Below the pieces are notes generated by a model. The model was given only the letters and a program-made list of their open reading frames with translations, made no database searches and was not told where the DNA came from. A program made the position numbers and the translations under genes. From Crocinitomicaceae bacterium (GTDB taxonomy: Bacteria > Bacteroidota > Bacteroidia > Flavobacteriales_D > Crocinitomicaceae): DNA of 37,067 nt. Shown one piece after another: positions 1 to 7,978 of this stretch (its first letter is position 1; every line of letters begins with the position of its first letter). The stretch spans positions 1 to 37,067 of the forward strand of contig JAURHO010000003.1 in assembly GCA_030833265.1 (NCBI GenBank), read 5' to 3'.

Positions 1-306
1 AATCCCTGCCACTTCTTTCTCCGCATAAATAGCTACGTCAGAGAATAAGCCCTCGGCCCAAAGGTTTTGAATAGCCTTACTGATCTGCTGACTTGGTAAA
101 GTGATTTTTTGACCTGTTCGGAGGCCAGCAATCAGTTTAATTGCCTGATGATCAAAGTTGTCTGCACCAACCACACGCACTGGACCAATCTCAAAAGTCT
201 GTGGATTTGCGTAATCAAAGCTAAGGCCACCAAGCGTATTTGGTGTTTGAGCCAACAAATTACTGCTGACAAAAGTGCTTAGCAAACAAAATAGTATAAA
301 CCTCAT
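1..306 (-). CDS. bamA: BamA / Omp85 outer-membrane assembly factor (5' part only)
   Basis: This is the first 102 codons of a gene that runs off the left edge. The reading starts with a signal peptide (MRFILFCLLSTFVSS, cleavage probably after LAQ near residue 21). A POTRA-like segment follows, with 'GPVRVVGADNFDHQAIKLIA', then 'LPSQQISKAIQNLWAEGLFS' and DVAIYAE, the usual beta-alpha-alpha-beta POTRA pattern. In this family the protein inserts beta-barrel proteins into the outer membrane. The ATG overlaps the uppS stop in an ATGA, so the two are probably translationally coupled; uppS-bamA order is common in Bacteroidota. The C-terminal barrel is outside the window, so the exact Omp85 subtype is inferred from the POTRA segment and the neighbour. 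Confidence 0.85.
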   Translation of the reverse strand, partial: MRFILFCLLSTFVSSNLLAQTPNTLGGLSFDYANPQTFEIGPVRVVGADNFDHQAIKLIAGLRTGQKITLPSQQISKAIQNLWAEGLFSDVAIYAEKEVAGI

Positions 307-1052
307 CAAGCTTTTTTAATTTGTTCTGAAACCATTCCAAATCTTCTCTCTCTCTTTTGATAAGCACAAATAGCTTCCAATAAAGCATCCCGACGAAAAT
401 CTGGCCAATGCGTTTCAGTAAAGTATAATTCTGTATAAGACAATTGCCAAAGCAAAAAGTTACTGATGCGGCATTCACCGCTTGTTCTGATCAATAATTC
501 TGGGTCTGGGATGTCTTTGGTTTGTAAGAGTTGTGCAAAATCTTGCTCTTGAATTTGATCGAGGCTTTTCGAGCCATCTTGAACCAATTCAGTGAGTTTT
601 TTAGCTGCTTCCAATATTTCTTGTCTGGCTGAATAATTAAGCGCTAAAACTAGTGTAAGATTTTGATTGTCTTTGGTGCGCTCCATGGCTGCCATTAATG
701 AATCATAGCAATTACCAGGCAGGCCCTTGATGTCGCCAATTGTAAGTAAACGCACTCCGTTTTGATGCATTTCGTCTACTTCATTGGTAATGGCTTCTAC
801 CAATAAATTCATAAGGCCTTCTACTTCTTCACTTGGTCTGGACCAGTTTTCGGTAGAAAAGGCATACATGGTTAAAAAAGAAATCCCGATTTCACGCGCC
901 GTTTTAATGACTTCTTTTACAGATTCAACACCCGCAGCGTGACCAAACAAACGGTGCTGGCCTTGTTTTTTGGCCCAGCGTCCGTTTCCGTCCATAATGA
1001 ACGCAACGTGTTGAGGAATGTTTTGTAAATCTATTGTGTCTTTGTAATCCAT
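306..1052 (-). CDS. uppS: Isoprenyl (undecaprenyl) diphosphate synthase
   Basis: Cis-prenyltransferase that condenses isopentenyl diphosphate onto farnesyl diphosphate to make the C55 carrier lipid for peptidoglycan and surface glycans. The 248 residues match the family's usual 240-260. The diagnostic N-terminal motif MDGNGRWAKK has the catalytic Asp at residue 21. 'TMYAFSTENWSRP' follows near residue 61, and the substrate-binding 'RTSGECRISNFLLWQ' lies near residue 190. The gene follows atpC after a strong terminator and overlaps the bamA start by 1 bp. A one-mismatch -7 element lies 9 bases before the ATG, so it may open a uppS-bamA envelope transcript. Confidence 0.97.
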   Translation of the reverse strand: MDYKDTIDLQNIPQHVAFIMDGNGRWAKKQGQHRLFGHAAGVESVKEVIKTAREIGISFLTMYAFSTENWSRPSEEVEGLMNLLVEAITNEVDEMHQNGVRLLTIGDIKGLPGNCYDSLMAAMERTKDNQNLTLVLALNYSARQEILEAAKKLTELVQDGSKSLDQIQEQDFAQLLQTKDIPDPELLIRTSGECRISNFLLWQLSYTELYFTETHWPDFRRDALLEAICAYQKRERRFGMVSEQIKKA

Positions 1053-1061
1053 TGGGCCTAA

Positions 1062-1069
1062 CGAAAATA
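1062..1069 (-). promoter_or_regulatory. Possible -7 promoter element for uppS
   Basis: On the minus strand this reads TATTTTCG, one base from the Bacteroidota -7 consensus TAnnTTTG, 9 bases before the uppS ATG. It lies just downstream of the atpC terminator, where a new promoter is expected. No clear -33 TTTG was found. Confidence 0.4.
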
Positions 1070-1093
1070 CGCATTCTTTTCGGAGAATGTCAT

Positions 1094-1124
1094 AAAAAAA
1101 GGGAGTGGTAAGACCATTCCCTTT
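1094..1124 (-). terminator. Rho-independent terminator after atpC
   Basis: The minus strand reads AAAGGGA-A-TGGT-CTT-ACCA-C-TCCCTTT followed by more T. That is an 11-pair stem with one A/C mismatch, a 3-nt loop and a run of T. It lies about 20 bases after the atpC stop and separates the ATP synthase transcript from uppS. Confidence 0.85.
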
Positions 1125-1144
1125 TACAATTATTAGTTGTTGGC

Positions 1145-1417
1145 TTAATCAGCCAATACAATCAGTTTATTGTTGTTGAGTTCAGCAACACCACCTTTGA
1201 TTTCAATTGTAACATTAGCACCTGAAACCACAAGACTTGGGCTCATTAATTCTGCTGTTCCTTTCGTTTCAAACTGAAGTGTACCTGTTTTGAGTGAAGA
1301 AATAATAGGGGCGTGGTTATTCAAAACTTGAAAAATACCATCAAGTCCTGGTAAACTAACACTGTTTACTTCTCCTCTGAATAGGTTTGCTTCTGGTGTG
1401 ATGATTTCTAGTATCAT
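1145..1417 (-). CDS. atpC: F1Fo ATP synthase epsilon subunit
   Basis: Central-stalk subunit of the F1 ATPase that couples rotation of the c-ring to catalysis. The sequence opens with 'MILEIITPEANLFRGEVNSV' and carries 'LPGLDGIFQVLNNHAPIISSLKTG', the hallmark N-terminal beta-sandwich. At 90 residues it holds only that sandwich and lacks the C-terminal helical hairpin of E. coli-type epsilon (about 138 residues). Short forms are, as I recall, usual in Bacteroidota. The start overlaps the atpD stop (TAATG), so translation is coupled. A strong terminator follows. The other ATP synthase genes are not in the window. Confidence 0.95.
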   Translation of the reverse strand: MILEIITPEANLFRGEVNSVSLPGLDGIFQVLNNHAPIISSLKTGTLQFETKGTAELMSPSLVVSGANVTIEIKGGVAELNNNKLIVLAD

Positions 1418-2919
1418 TATGCTTCAGCTAACATTTTTTCTCCGGCAGCAATTACGTCTTCGATACCTCCTTTAAGGTTGAACGCTGCTTCTGGATATTG
1501 GTCAAATTTACCGTCAAGGATGTCGTTGAACGCCTTGATTGTATCTTGGATATCAACGAGTACACCTGGGATACCTGTAAATTGCTCAGCTACGTGGAAC
1601 GGTTGTGATAAGAAACGTTGTACACGACGTGCTCTGTGAACAACAAGTTTATCTTCTTCAGATAATTCGTCCATACCAAGGATGGCGATGATATCTTGAA
1701 GTTCTTTGTAGCGCTGAAGCGTTACTTTAACGCGTTGTGCACAGTTGTAATGCTCTTCACCTACGATCTCTGGAGTAAGGATACGAGAAGTAGAATCTAG
1801 TGGGTCAACCGCAGGGTAGATACCAAGCTCGGAAATTTTACGAGAAAGTACAGTGGTTGCATCAAGGTGAGCAAACGTGTTGGCCGGAGCCGGGTCAGTA
1901 AGGTCATCTGCAGGTACGTAAACCGCTTGTACAGATGTAATTGATCCGTTTTTCGTTGATGTAATACGCTCTTGCATGGCACCCATTTCAGTTGCCAACG
2001 TTGGTTGGTAACCTACTGCAGATGGCATACGACCAAGAAGGGCCGATACTTCTGAACCAGCTTGTGTAAAGCGGAAGATGTTGTCAACGAAGAAAAGGAT
2101 GTCTTTTCCTTGTCCTTCGCCATCACCATCGCGGAAATATTCAGCAATTGTAAGACCAGAAAGTGCAACACGTGCACGGGCTCCTGGAGGCTCGTTCATT
2201 TGACCGAAAACGAAGGTTGCTTTAGATTCTTTCATTTCGTTGAGGTCAACTTTTGAAAGATCCCAGCCACCCTCTTCCATAGAGTGCATGAAGGCATCGC
2301 CATATTTGATAATTCCTGATTCAAGCATCTCGCGAAGAAGGTCGTTTCCTTCACGCGTACGCTCACCAACACCAGCAAATACGGATAAACCTCCGTGTCC
2401 TTTTGCGATGTTGTTAATCAATTCTTGGATAAGTACGGTTTTTCCTACACCGGCACCACCAAACAAACCAATCTTACCACCTTTTGCATAAGGCTCGATA
2501 AGGTCGATTACTTTGATACCCGTAAATAGGATTTCAGTTGCTGTTGAAAGTTGGTCAAATTTTGGAGCTTCGCGGTGGATTGGTAAACCCTCAGCGTTAT
2601 CCATTGTGTTGATACCGTCGATTGCTTCTCCTACAACATTGAAAAGTCTTCCTTTGATACGATCTCCGGTTGGAACTTTAATCGGAATGCCTGTAGAAAT
2701 CACTTCCATTCCGCGCATGAATCCGTCTGTTGAATCCATGGAAATAGCACGAATAGCATTTTCACCAACATGGGCTTGAACCTCTAAAACCACACGGGTT
2801 CCGTCAGCTTTGTACACTTCTAGTGCATCATAAATGTTGGGAAGCGCTGTTCCGCGCTCAAATCGAACGTCCACAACTGGACCGATAACTTGTGAAATTT
2901 TTCCTTTTACTGTTGACAT
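1417..2919 (-). CDS. atpD: F1Fo ATP synthase beta subunit
   Basis: Catalytic subunit of F1. From the chosen ATG the protein is 500 residues. The Walker A motif GGAGVGKT is at residues 154-161, followed by 'FAGVGERTREGNDL' and the 'ILFFVDNIFRFTQAGSEVSALLGRMPS' block with the Walker B Asp; the fold continues to the usual C-terminal helical domain. A longer reading could begin at a TTG at 2946, but that TTG lies inside the -7 promoter element (2944-2951), so I take ATG 2919 (MSTVKGK). It forms a two-gene unit with atpC. Confidence 0.98.
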   Translation of the reverse strand: MSTVKGKISQVIGPVVDVRFERGTALPNIYDALEVYKADGTRVVLEVQAHVGENAIRAISMDSTDGFMRGMEVISTGIPIKVPTGDRIKGRLFNVVGEAIDGINTMDNAEGLPIHREAPKFDQLSTATEILFTGIKVIDLIEPYAKGGKIGLFGGAGVGKTVLIQELINNIAKGHGGLSVFAGVGERTREGNDLLREMLESGIIKYGDAFMHSMEEGGWDLSKVDLNEMKESKATFVFGQMNEPPGARARVALSGLTIAEYFRDGDGEGQGKDILFFVDNIFRFTQAGSEVSALLGRMPSAVGYQPTLATEMGAMQERITSTKNGSITSVQAVYVPADDLTDPAPANTFAHLDATTVLSRKISELGIYPAVDPLDSTSRILTPEIVGEEHYNCAQRVKVTLQRYKELQDIIAILGMDELSEEDKLVVHRARRVQRFLSQPFHVAEQFTGIPGVLVDIQDTIKAFNDILDGKFDQYPEAAFNLKGGIEDVIAAGEKMLAEA

Positions 2920-2943
2920 CAGCTGTCTTTTAAAATTTGGGCA

Positions 2944-2951
2944 CAAAGATA
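2944..2951 (-). promoter_or_regulatory. Promoter -7 element for atpD-atpC
   Basis: The minus strand reads TATCTTTG, an exact match to TAnnTTTG, 24 bases before the atpD ATG. It fixes the atpD start at 2919 because the alternative TTG start would be upstream of transcription. No good -33 TTTG is present; a perfect palindrome occupies that position instead. Confidence 0.75.
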
Positions 2952-2961
2952 GCAGTTTTTA

Positions 2962-2982
2962 TTTGTTTAGTTGCTAAACAAA
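2962..2982. repeat. Perfect inverted repeat upstream of atpD (possible operator)
   Basis: TTTGTTTAG-TTG-CTAAACAAA is a 9-bp perfect inverted repeat with a 3-base spacer. It lies between the end of the LolE-like gene (2994) and the atpD -7 element, roughly over where a -33 element would be. The AT-rich stem has no directly adjoining T-run, so a terminator role is possible but not favoured. Confidence 0.5.
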
Positions 2983-2993
2983 CCTAAGATTTT

Positions 2994-4205
2994 TTAAGCG
3001 CGCGTTGTCTCGTCTTTCCTTAGCAAGAAACGCACAGGGAAAAACGTAAATAAAAACGACAACATGCTGGCAGCTAGGATGATGTTGATGAAATCTGTTA
3101 GCTTAAAAATAATTGGAAAGGGCACATTGGCACCGGGCACTATTAACCAGCCAAACACTTGTTGTGCGCCACAAACTATCAAACCCAACACTAAGCCAAT
3201 AAACACGCCTAAAAAAGACAACATTAAACCCTCGAAGAAAAAAACCTGAAAACGTTGTGTTTTGTTTAAGCCTATTGATTTGAGCACGAGAATATTTTGC
3301 TGTTTCTCGTGAATCAACATGGTAAGACTTGCGACCAAATTAAAAGAGGCGAGTACAAAGACGAACAAAAGCATGACAAAAACAATAAGGCGCTCTGATT
3401 GGCTGGTCTTGAAAATCAGTTCGTTTTTCTCATAAATCGTTTGAACCAAAAAATCAGGGCCCAACAAAGCCTGTATTTCATTTTTAACCAACTCTAGTTT
3501 CGAATTATCCTTCACATAGACCAATAAATGCGAACAAGAACCCTGAAGATTAAGTAGGTCCGCGGCTAAATTGTAATCCCACAATAGTGCTGAACCATTT
3601 AACTCTTGATTGTAATTAATCGCCCCTTCTACAAAGATCTGTTGTAAATGAAATGGTGTTTTACCAAGGCGCATTTTTGCATTGCGCTTGGGCGCATAAA
3701 GCTGAATGTTGTTTTGCTCAGAGCCAAGGCCTAAATTCAATTTTGAATAGAGGTCTGCTCCTAGAAATGCAAATCCGGGTTGCTCAAGTGCTTTAACACC
3801 AACCCGATTGATCAGGTGTCTTGAGACCTGAGCCTTTTTTAAAAACACTTGATCAACAGCATGCATATTGGCATTGATCCAGCGTTGGTTTTTTCTTAGC
3901 ACGACCAACTCTTCGATTTCCTTGCCGACAGCAGTGATTTTAGGAATCTTTAAAAGCGCTTCAGTATTAACTTCGCGAAGAAAAAAACTTTTTCTGGCGC
4001 TGTGAGAGATAGTAATCGGGGGATCAAATGAAGTATACAGCTTAGAGATCATTCCTTCTATCCCGTTGAAGGCAGAAAGTAAAATGACCATTGCAGCTGT
4101 ACAAATAGCTATGCCAACTACAGATATTCTTGAAATAAGACTGACAATCGAGCGCTTGGAACGATTAAAAAGGTAGCGTTTTGCTATGTAAAAAGAAGTG
4201 CGAAT
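2994..4205 (-). CDS. LolE/FtsX-type ABC transporter permease (start codon unusual)
   Basis: Membrane permease of the lipoprotein-releasing / MacB-FtsX family, expected to work with a LolD-like ATPase not seen here. The first ATG in frame is at 4091 (MVILLSAFNGIEG) but would cut away half of the first membrane helix. The frame stays open upstream and encodes a family-typical start, 'FYIAKRYLFNRS' then 'IVSLISRISVVGIAICTAAM'. The only plausible full-length initiation is ATT at 4205 (403 residues, the usual family length), three bases after the rbfA stop. Three more membrane segments, near 'FVMLLFVFVLASFNLVAS', 'GLMLSFLGVFIGLVLGLIV' and 'INIILAASMLSFLFTFF', form the FtsX domain. The family is clear; the exact substrate and start are inferred. 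Confidence 0.8.
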   Translation of the reverse strand: MRTSFYIAKRYLFNRSKRSIVSLISRISVVGIAICTAAMVILLSAFNGIEGMISKLYTSFDPPITISHSARKSFFLREVNTEALLKIPKITAVGKEIEELVVLRKNQRWINANMHAVDQVFLKKAQVSRHLINRVGVKALEQPGFAFLGADLYSKLNLGLGSEQNNIQLYAPKRNAKMRLGKTPFHLQQIFVEGAINYNQELNGSALLWDYNLAADLLNLQGSCSHLLVYVKDNSKLELVKNEIQALLGPDFLVQTIYEKNELIFKTSQSERLIVFVMLLFVFVLASFNLVASLTMLIHEKQQNILVLKSIGLNKTQRFQVFFFEGLMLSFLGVFIGLVLGLIVCGAQQVFGWLIVPGANVPFPIIFKLTDFINIILAASMLSFLFTFFPVRFLLRKDETTRA

Positions 4206-4208
4206 GAC

Positions 4209-4544
4209 TTATTTTTTGAGGAGTTCATCAATCTTATTGGCGTAGTCAAGTGAGTCGTCAATGTGGAACACGAGGTCTGGAATTTTTCGCAGATTTTTAA
4301 GTCGTTTACCTACTTCTAGTCTGATTTTACCTCTATTTGTCTGGATGCTTTCTAAAACTTCTTTTTTGTCTGGGCCGGCAAAAATACTGAGGTAAACCCT
4401 TGCCAAGCTTAAATCAGAGGTTACGCGAACCACGGTAACACTGACCATTGCGCCCAAGCAAATTTCACCTGCTTGTCGCTGAAAAAAAGTAGCTAATTCA
4501 GCCTGTATGACTGCTTCAATTTTTTGTTGACGAATCGAACTCAT
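4209..4544 (-). CDS. rbfA: 30S ribosome-binding factor A
   Basis: Cold-shock KH-domain protein that helps mature the 16S rRNA 5' end in the small subunit. From ATG 4544 it is 111 residues, starting MSSIRQQKIEAVIQAELATFF and containing 'VSVTVVRVTSDLSLARVYLSIF', typical of RbfA. The C-terminus 'IPDLVFHIDDSLDYANKIDELL' matches the family end. A longer reading from 4574 is possible but contains the promoter -7 element (4549-4556), so ATG 4544 is preferred. The element lies only 4 bases before this ATG, implying a leaderless or nearly leaderless mRNA. The next gene continues in the same frame after the TAA. Confidence 0.93.
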   Translation of the reverse strand: MSSIRQQKIEAVIQAELATFFQRQAGEICLGAMVSVTVVRVTSDLSLARVYLSIFAGPDKKEVLESIQTNRGKIRLEVGKRLKNLRKIPDLVFHIDDSLDYANKIDELLKK

Positions 4545-4548
4545 AATG

Positions 4549-4556
4549 CAAAGGTA
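4549..4556 (-). promoter_or_regulatory. Promoter -7 element for rbfA
   Basis: The minus strand reads TACCTTTG, an exact TAnnTTTG, ending 4 bases before the rbfA ATG. With initiation a few bases downstream of the element, the transcript would begin at or next to the start codon. It is divergent from the 4596-4603 element. Confidence 0.65.
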
Positions 4557-4595
4557 AGAATACTTGTTGTGCAAGGTCTCATCTAAACAAAAATG

Positions 4596-4603
4596 TATCT
4601 TTG
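4596..4603 (+). promoter_or_regulatory. Promoter -7 element for the ABC exporter
   Basis: TATCTTTG, an exact TAnnTTTG, ends 5 bases before ATG 4609, so this mRNA would also be nearly leaderless. No -33 TTTG with normal spacing was found. Confidence 0.65.
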
Positions 4604-4608
4604 TGTCA

Positions 4609-6447
4609 ATGTCTTATTACAGAGAAATATATCGCTACACATTCAAGTACAAAGGGCTGGCTTGGGCCACCATCTTGTTCAACCTGCTCTTTGTAATCTT
4701 CAACTTGCTTTCGCTCGTATTATTTATTCCGGTGTTGCAACTTATCTTTAGGAATCCGGATGAAATTGTTCCTGTAGCCTACCCCAAACACCATGACGGG
4801 TTAATCGGTTGGTTTCAGTATATCAAAGAATATTATTCCTATTCGTGGTATGAACTAATAAAGGCTTACCCCCAAAGCGCCTTGTTGGTGGTTTGTGTTT
4901 CTGTACTCATCGCTTTTGTGCTTAAAAATGTGTTCCGATATGCAGCCGTCTGGACACAATCAGAAATCAGAATGGCGGTTGTAAGAGATGTGCGTTCAGC
5001 TCTTTTTGACAAAGCACTTTCTTTGCCCTTGGCCTACCACAGTAATGAAAAAAAGGGTGACCTAATGGCCCGAATGAATAGCGATGTCAACGAAATTGAA
5101 GTTGCGGTGGTGAGTTTGCTCGAGCTAATTTTCAGAGAGCCACTAGCCATCTTGATCAACCTCGGCACCTTGATTTTCATGAGCCCAAGGCTTACCTTGA
5201 TTGCCTTACTTTTATTACCCATTTCAGCGTTTGTGATTTCACGAATAGGGAAAAGCCTCAAAAGAACCGCAAAAAAAACTCAAGAACAATTGGGGTTTTT
5301 ATACGCCTCCATGGATGAAAACTTAGGCGGCATTAGAATTATTAAAGCATTTAATGCCATTCCTTACATTTCAAACTCTTTTAAAGAGAAGAATAACCAG
5401 CATCAAAAATTGGCAACAAGGGTTTTTAGAAAACGAGATTTGTCTCCTTTAGTGAATGAAACTTTAGGGGCAGCCGTCTTGTTGGCTTTGGTTTACTTTG
5501 GTGGAAGCCTCATCCTTGATGGCAAACAAATTGGATTAACAGGAGAGGTTTTCCTGACTTATATTATTGTGTTTTCGCAATTTCTAAGACCCATTCAAAG
5601 TGTGTCCAACAACATGGCCAACATGACCAAGGCTCAAGCTTCGCAAGATCGCATCAACTCGTTACTTAATGCCCACGACAACATTGTTGAAGACAAGAAT
5701 GCGCTAGCAAAAAACAGTTTTAAAAACGATATCCAATTTAAAAACGTGGGTTTTGCTTATCAAGATCAAGCCGTTTTAACTGATGTCAACTGGACTGTAA
5801 AAAAGGGGCGGTTGGTGGCTATTGTTGGTGAATCTGGAAGTGGAAAATCTACACTAATGGATTTACTCCAGCGCTTTTATGACCCAACACATGGCATTAT
5901 TGAAATAGATGGTCTTGATGTTGCCAAACTCAAGATACAAGATCTTCGGTCCTTAATTGGCGTCGTGACTCAAGAATCTATTCTTTTTAACATGACTGCC
6001 GCTGAAAACATCGCTTTTGGTGACGACAACCCCAACCATGAGCGAATTACTGAGGCTGCAAAGATTGCCAATGCTTTTGATTTTATTCAAGATTTAGAAC
6101 AGGGGTTTGATACTTTATTAGGGGAGCGAGGAAATAAACTTTCGGGCGGTCAAAAACAACGCATCGCAATTGCCAGGGCCGTTTACAAAAACCCGGCTAT
6201 TTTAATTCTTGACGAAGCCACATCTGCACTTGATACTGAATCAGAAAGTTTAGTGCAACAAGCGCTCGAAAACCTGATGCTGCAAAGAACTTCTTTTGTC
6301 ATAGCGCATCGCTTATCTACCGTAAAAAATGCAGACGAAATAATTGTATTATCCAAGGGGAAAATAATTGAGCGCGGGAAACACCACGAGCTATTGAGTT
6401 TGAATGGGCACTACAAGCGGCTTTGTGACCTCCAAGGATTGTCATAA
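4609..6447 (+). CDS. MsbA-like ABC exporter (fused membrane and ATPase domains)
   Basis: A 612-residue half-transporter that should act as a homodimer in the inner membrane. The N-terminal half has about six membrane helices (e.g. 'YKGLAWATILFNLLFVIFNL', 'LTLIALLLLPISAFVISRIG', 'AAVLLALVYFGGSLIL'). The ATPase half has Walker A GESGSGKST at 407-415, signature LSGGQ at 511-515, Walker B ILILDE with D535/E536, and H-loop His567. The organisation matches MsbA and other type IV exporters, so lipid A-core or another lipid/drug is a likely substrate, but sequence alone does not decide. ATG 4609 is chosen because an upstream TTG (4564) precedes the promoter element. The next gene is a fatty-acid desaturase. 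Confidence 0.93.
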   Translation: MSYYREIYRYTFKYKGLAWATILFNLLFVIFNLLSLVLFIPVLQLIFRNPDEIVPVAYPKHHDGLIGWFQYIKEYYSYSWYELIKAYPQSALLVVCVSVLIAFVLKNVFRYAAVWTQSEIRMAVVRDVRSALFDKALSLPLAYHSNEKKGDLMARMNSDVNEIEVAVVSLLELIFREPLAILINLGTLIFMSPRLTLIALLLLPISAFVISRIGKSLKRTAKKTQEQLGFLYASMDENLGGIRIIKAFNAIPYISNSFKEKNNQHQKLATRVFRKRDLSPLVNETLGAAVLLALVYFGGSLILDGKQIGLTGEVFLTYIIVFSQFLRPIQSVSNNMANMTKAQASQDRINSLLNAHDNIVEDKNALAKNSFKNDIQFKNVGFAYQDQAVLTDVNWTVKKGRLVAIVGESGSGKSTLMDLLQRFYDPTHGIIEIDGLDVAKLKIQDLRSLIGVVTQESILFNMTAAENIAFGDDNPNHERITEAAKIANAFDFIQDLEQGFDTLLGERGNKLSGGQKQRIAIARAVYKNPAILILDEATSALDTESESLVQQALENLMLQRTSFVIAHRLSTVKNADEIIVLSKGKIIERGKHHELLSLNGHYKRLCDLQGLS

Positions 6448-6493
6448 AAGAAATCTATAAGGGTTGGTTACAGTTTAAGTGTCTTTATTTGAT

Positions 6494-6501
6494 TAACTTT
6501 G
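6494..6501 (+). promoter_or_regulatory. Promoter -7 element for the desaturase
   Basis: TAACTTTG, an exact TAnnTTTG, lies 16 bases before ATG 6518 in the 70-bp gap after the ABC exporter. Confidence 0.7.
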
Positions 6502-6517
6502 AGTTTTTAAGAAATAA

Positions 6518-7621
6518 ATGAACCAAGCAAACATACAGTTCTCTAAAGAACACAACACAGAGTTTTACAAAACGCTGAAGTCTAGAGTAAATAACTACTT
6601 CAAAGACAACAACATATCTAAGCAGGCCAATGCAGCCATGGTTTTCAAAACCTTTGCGCTTTTGGCACTTTTCCTTACCCCATACGGCTTTCTTTACTAT
6701 CAAGAGCTGCCTGCTTTAGCCTACATTGGGTTGTGGTTTGTGATGGGCTTTGGTATGGCTGGCGTTGGGCTTTCGGTTATGCATGATGCCAACCACGGCG
6801 CTTATTCTAAAAAAGAATGGGTAAACACCTTAGTGAGCAACGTCATGATCATTCTTGGTGGCAGCGCCAGAAATTGGAGAATTCAACACAACGTGCTTCA
6901 CCACACCTACACAAATGTTACCGATCACGACGAAGATATCGATCCACCGGTTTTCATGTTGCGTTTTTCACCACATTCTAAGCACTACGCCATTCATAAA
7001 TTCCAACACCTTTATGCTTGGTTTTTCTATGGTATGATGACGCTTTTCTGGTTCCTTTCGAAAGACTATATCCAAGCTTTCCGCTACAAAAAGAAAAATC
7101 TTATTGCTGCTCAGGGTGTCACTTTCGCTCAACACATGGCTGGCATTTTGTTCTTTAAAGTCCTTTATGCATTCTTGTTCCTCGCCCTTCCTATTTACTT
7201 CGGTGGCGCATCCTGGTTAGTTAATGCCCTTGGGTTTTTACTCATGCAATTTATTTGCGGCCTTATCTTAGCCATGATCTTCCAACCGGCACACGTTGTG
7301 CCTACTTCTACTTATCCGGTTCCTAATGACTCTGGAATTGTTGAAGCAGATTGGGCTGTTAGCCAACTTTTCAATACCGCAAATTTTGCACCTAAAGCGA
7401 AGTTGTTCTCCTGGTATGTTGGTGGGTTAAATTATCAAGTAGAACACCATTTGTTTCCTTCAATTTGCCACATTCACTACAACAAAATTTCTAAAATTGT
7501 AGAACAAACAGCTAAAGAATACAACCTTCCTTACCACTCCTACAGCACTTTTGTTTCTGCACTTGCAGACCACACCCGCATGCTGAAGAACCTCGGTAAG
7601 AAAAACCCTGTATTGGCCTAA
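6518..7621 (+). CDS. Membrane fatty-acid (acyl-lipid / acyl-CoA) desaturase
   Basis: Di-iron membrane enzyme that puts a double bond into a fatty acyl chain using O2 and an electron donor. All three histidine boxes are present: HDANH at 89-93, HNVLHH at 124-129 and QVEHH at 307-311. The Gln in the third box is typical of front-end (delta-5/delta-6-like) and linoleoyl-CoA desaturases, but no cytochrome b5 domain is fused at either end. Four or so hydrophobic helices occur near 45-80 and 200-260. It has its own promoter and is followed after 3 bases by an MmcQ/YjbR gene. Regiospecificity cannot be read from the sequence. Confidence 0.93.
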   Translation: MNQANIQFSKEHNTEFYKTLKSRVNNYFKDNNISKQANAAMVFKTFALLALFLTPYGFLYYQELPALAYIGLWFVMGFGMAGVGLSVMHDANHGAYSKKEWVNTLVSNVMIILGGSARNWRIQHNVLHHTYTNVTDHDEDIDPPVFMLRFSPHSKHYAIHKFQHLYAWFFYGMMTLFWFLSKDYIQAFRYKKKNLIAAQGVTFAQHMAGILFFKVLYAFLFLALPIYFGGASWLVNALGFLLMQFICGLILAMIFQPAHVVPTSTYPVPNDSGIVEADWAVSQLFNTANFAPKAKLFSWYVGGLNYQVEHHLFPSICHIHYNKISKIVEQTAKEYNLPYHSYSTFVSALADHTRMLKNLGKKNPVLA

Positions 7622-7624
7622 TTC

Positions 7625-7978
7625 ATGGAGCCTGATGTTTTGCATCAATATTGCATGCAAAAATTAGGCACAGAAGCCTGTTTTCCTTTTGACCAAAGCA
7701 CACTTGTTTTCAAGGTGTTCGGAAAAATGTTTGCGCTTATAGACATCGATTCTTTTGATGGTATCAACTTAAAGTGCGACCCAGAAAAAGCAATAGACCT
7801 CAGGGAGCGCTACGCTGCTATTCGCCCAGGTTTTCACATGAATCACAAGCACTGGAACACCATAGATTTTCATTCAGATGTAGCTGATTCGCTCATCTTT
7901 GAACTCATCGATCATTCCTATCAATTGGTATATAAAGGGCTTCCAAAAAAAATCCGTGATGAAAATCCGCTTAGATAA
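7625..7978 (+). CDS. MmcQ/YjbR family protein
   Basis: A 117-residue CyaY-fold protein of the MmcQ/YjbR family, sometimes annotated as DNA-binding. The typical features are the N-terminal 'KLGTEACFPFDQSTLVFKV' followed by 'MFALIDI', the central 'INLKCDPEKAIDLRERY' and the late 'MNHKHWNTIDF' then 'LIDHSYQLVYKGLPKK'. The length matches the family. It starts 3 bases after the desaturase stop and its end overlaps the S4 protein gene by 20 bp, so all three are probably one transcript. The cellular role of the family is poorly known and I assign none. Confidence 0.88.
   Translation: MEPDVLHQYCMQKLGTEACFPFDQSTLVFKVFGKMFALIDIDSFDGINLKCDPEKAIDLRERYAAIRPGFHMNHKHWNTIDFHSDVADSLIFELIDHSYQLVYKGLPKKIRDENPLR

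Noticed and set aside
2062..2779. Several plus-strand frames of 60-90 codons opposite atpD
   Set aside because: They lie wholly inside the strongly conserved atpD gene on the other strand and show no domain, signal or start context.
2920..2946. Upstream TTG start for atpD giving nine extra residues
   Set aside because: The TTG is part of the exact -7 promoter element, so it would not be transcribed, and the extra residues are not family-like.
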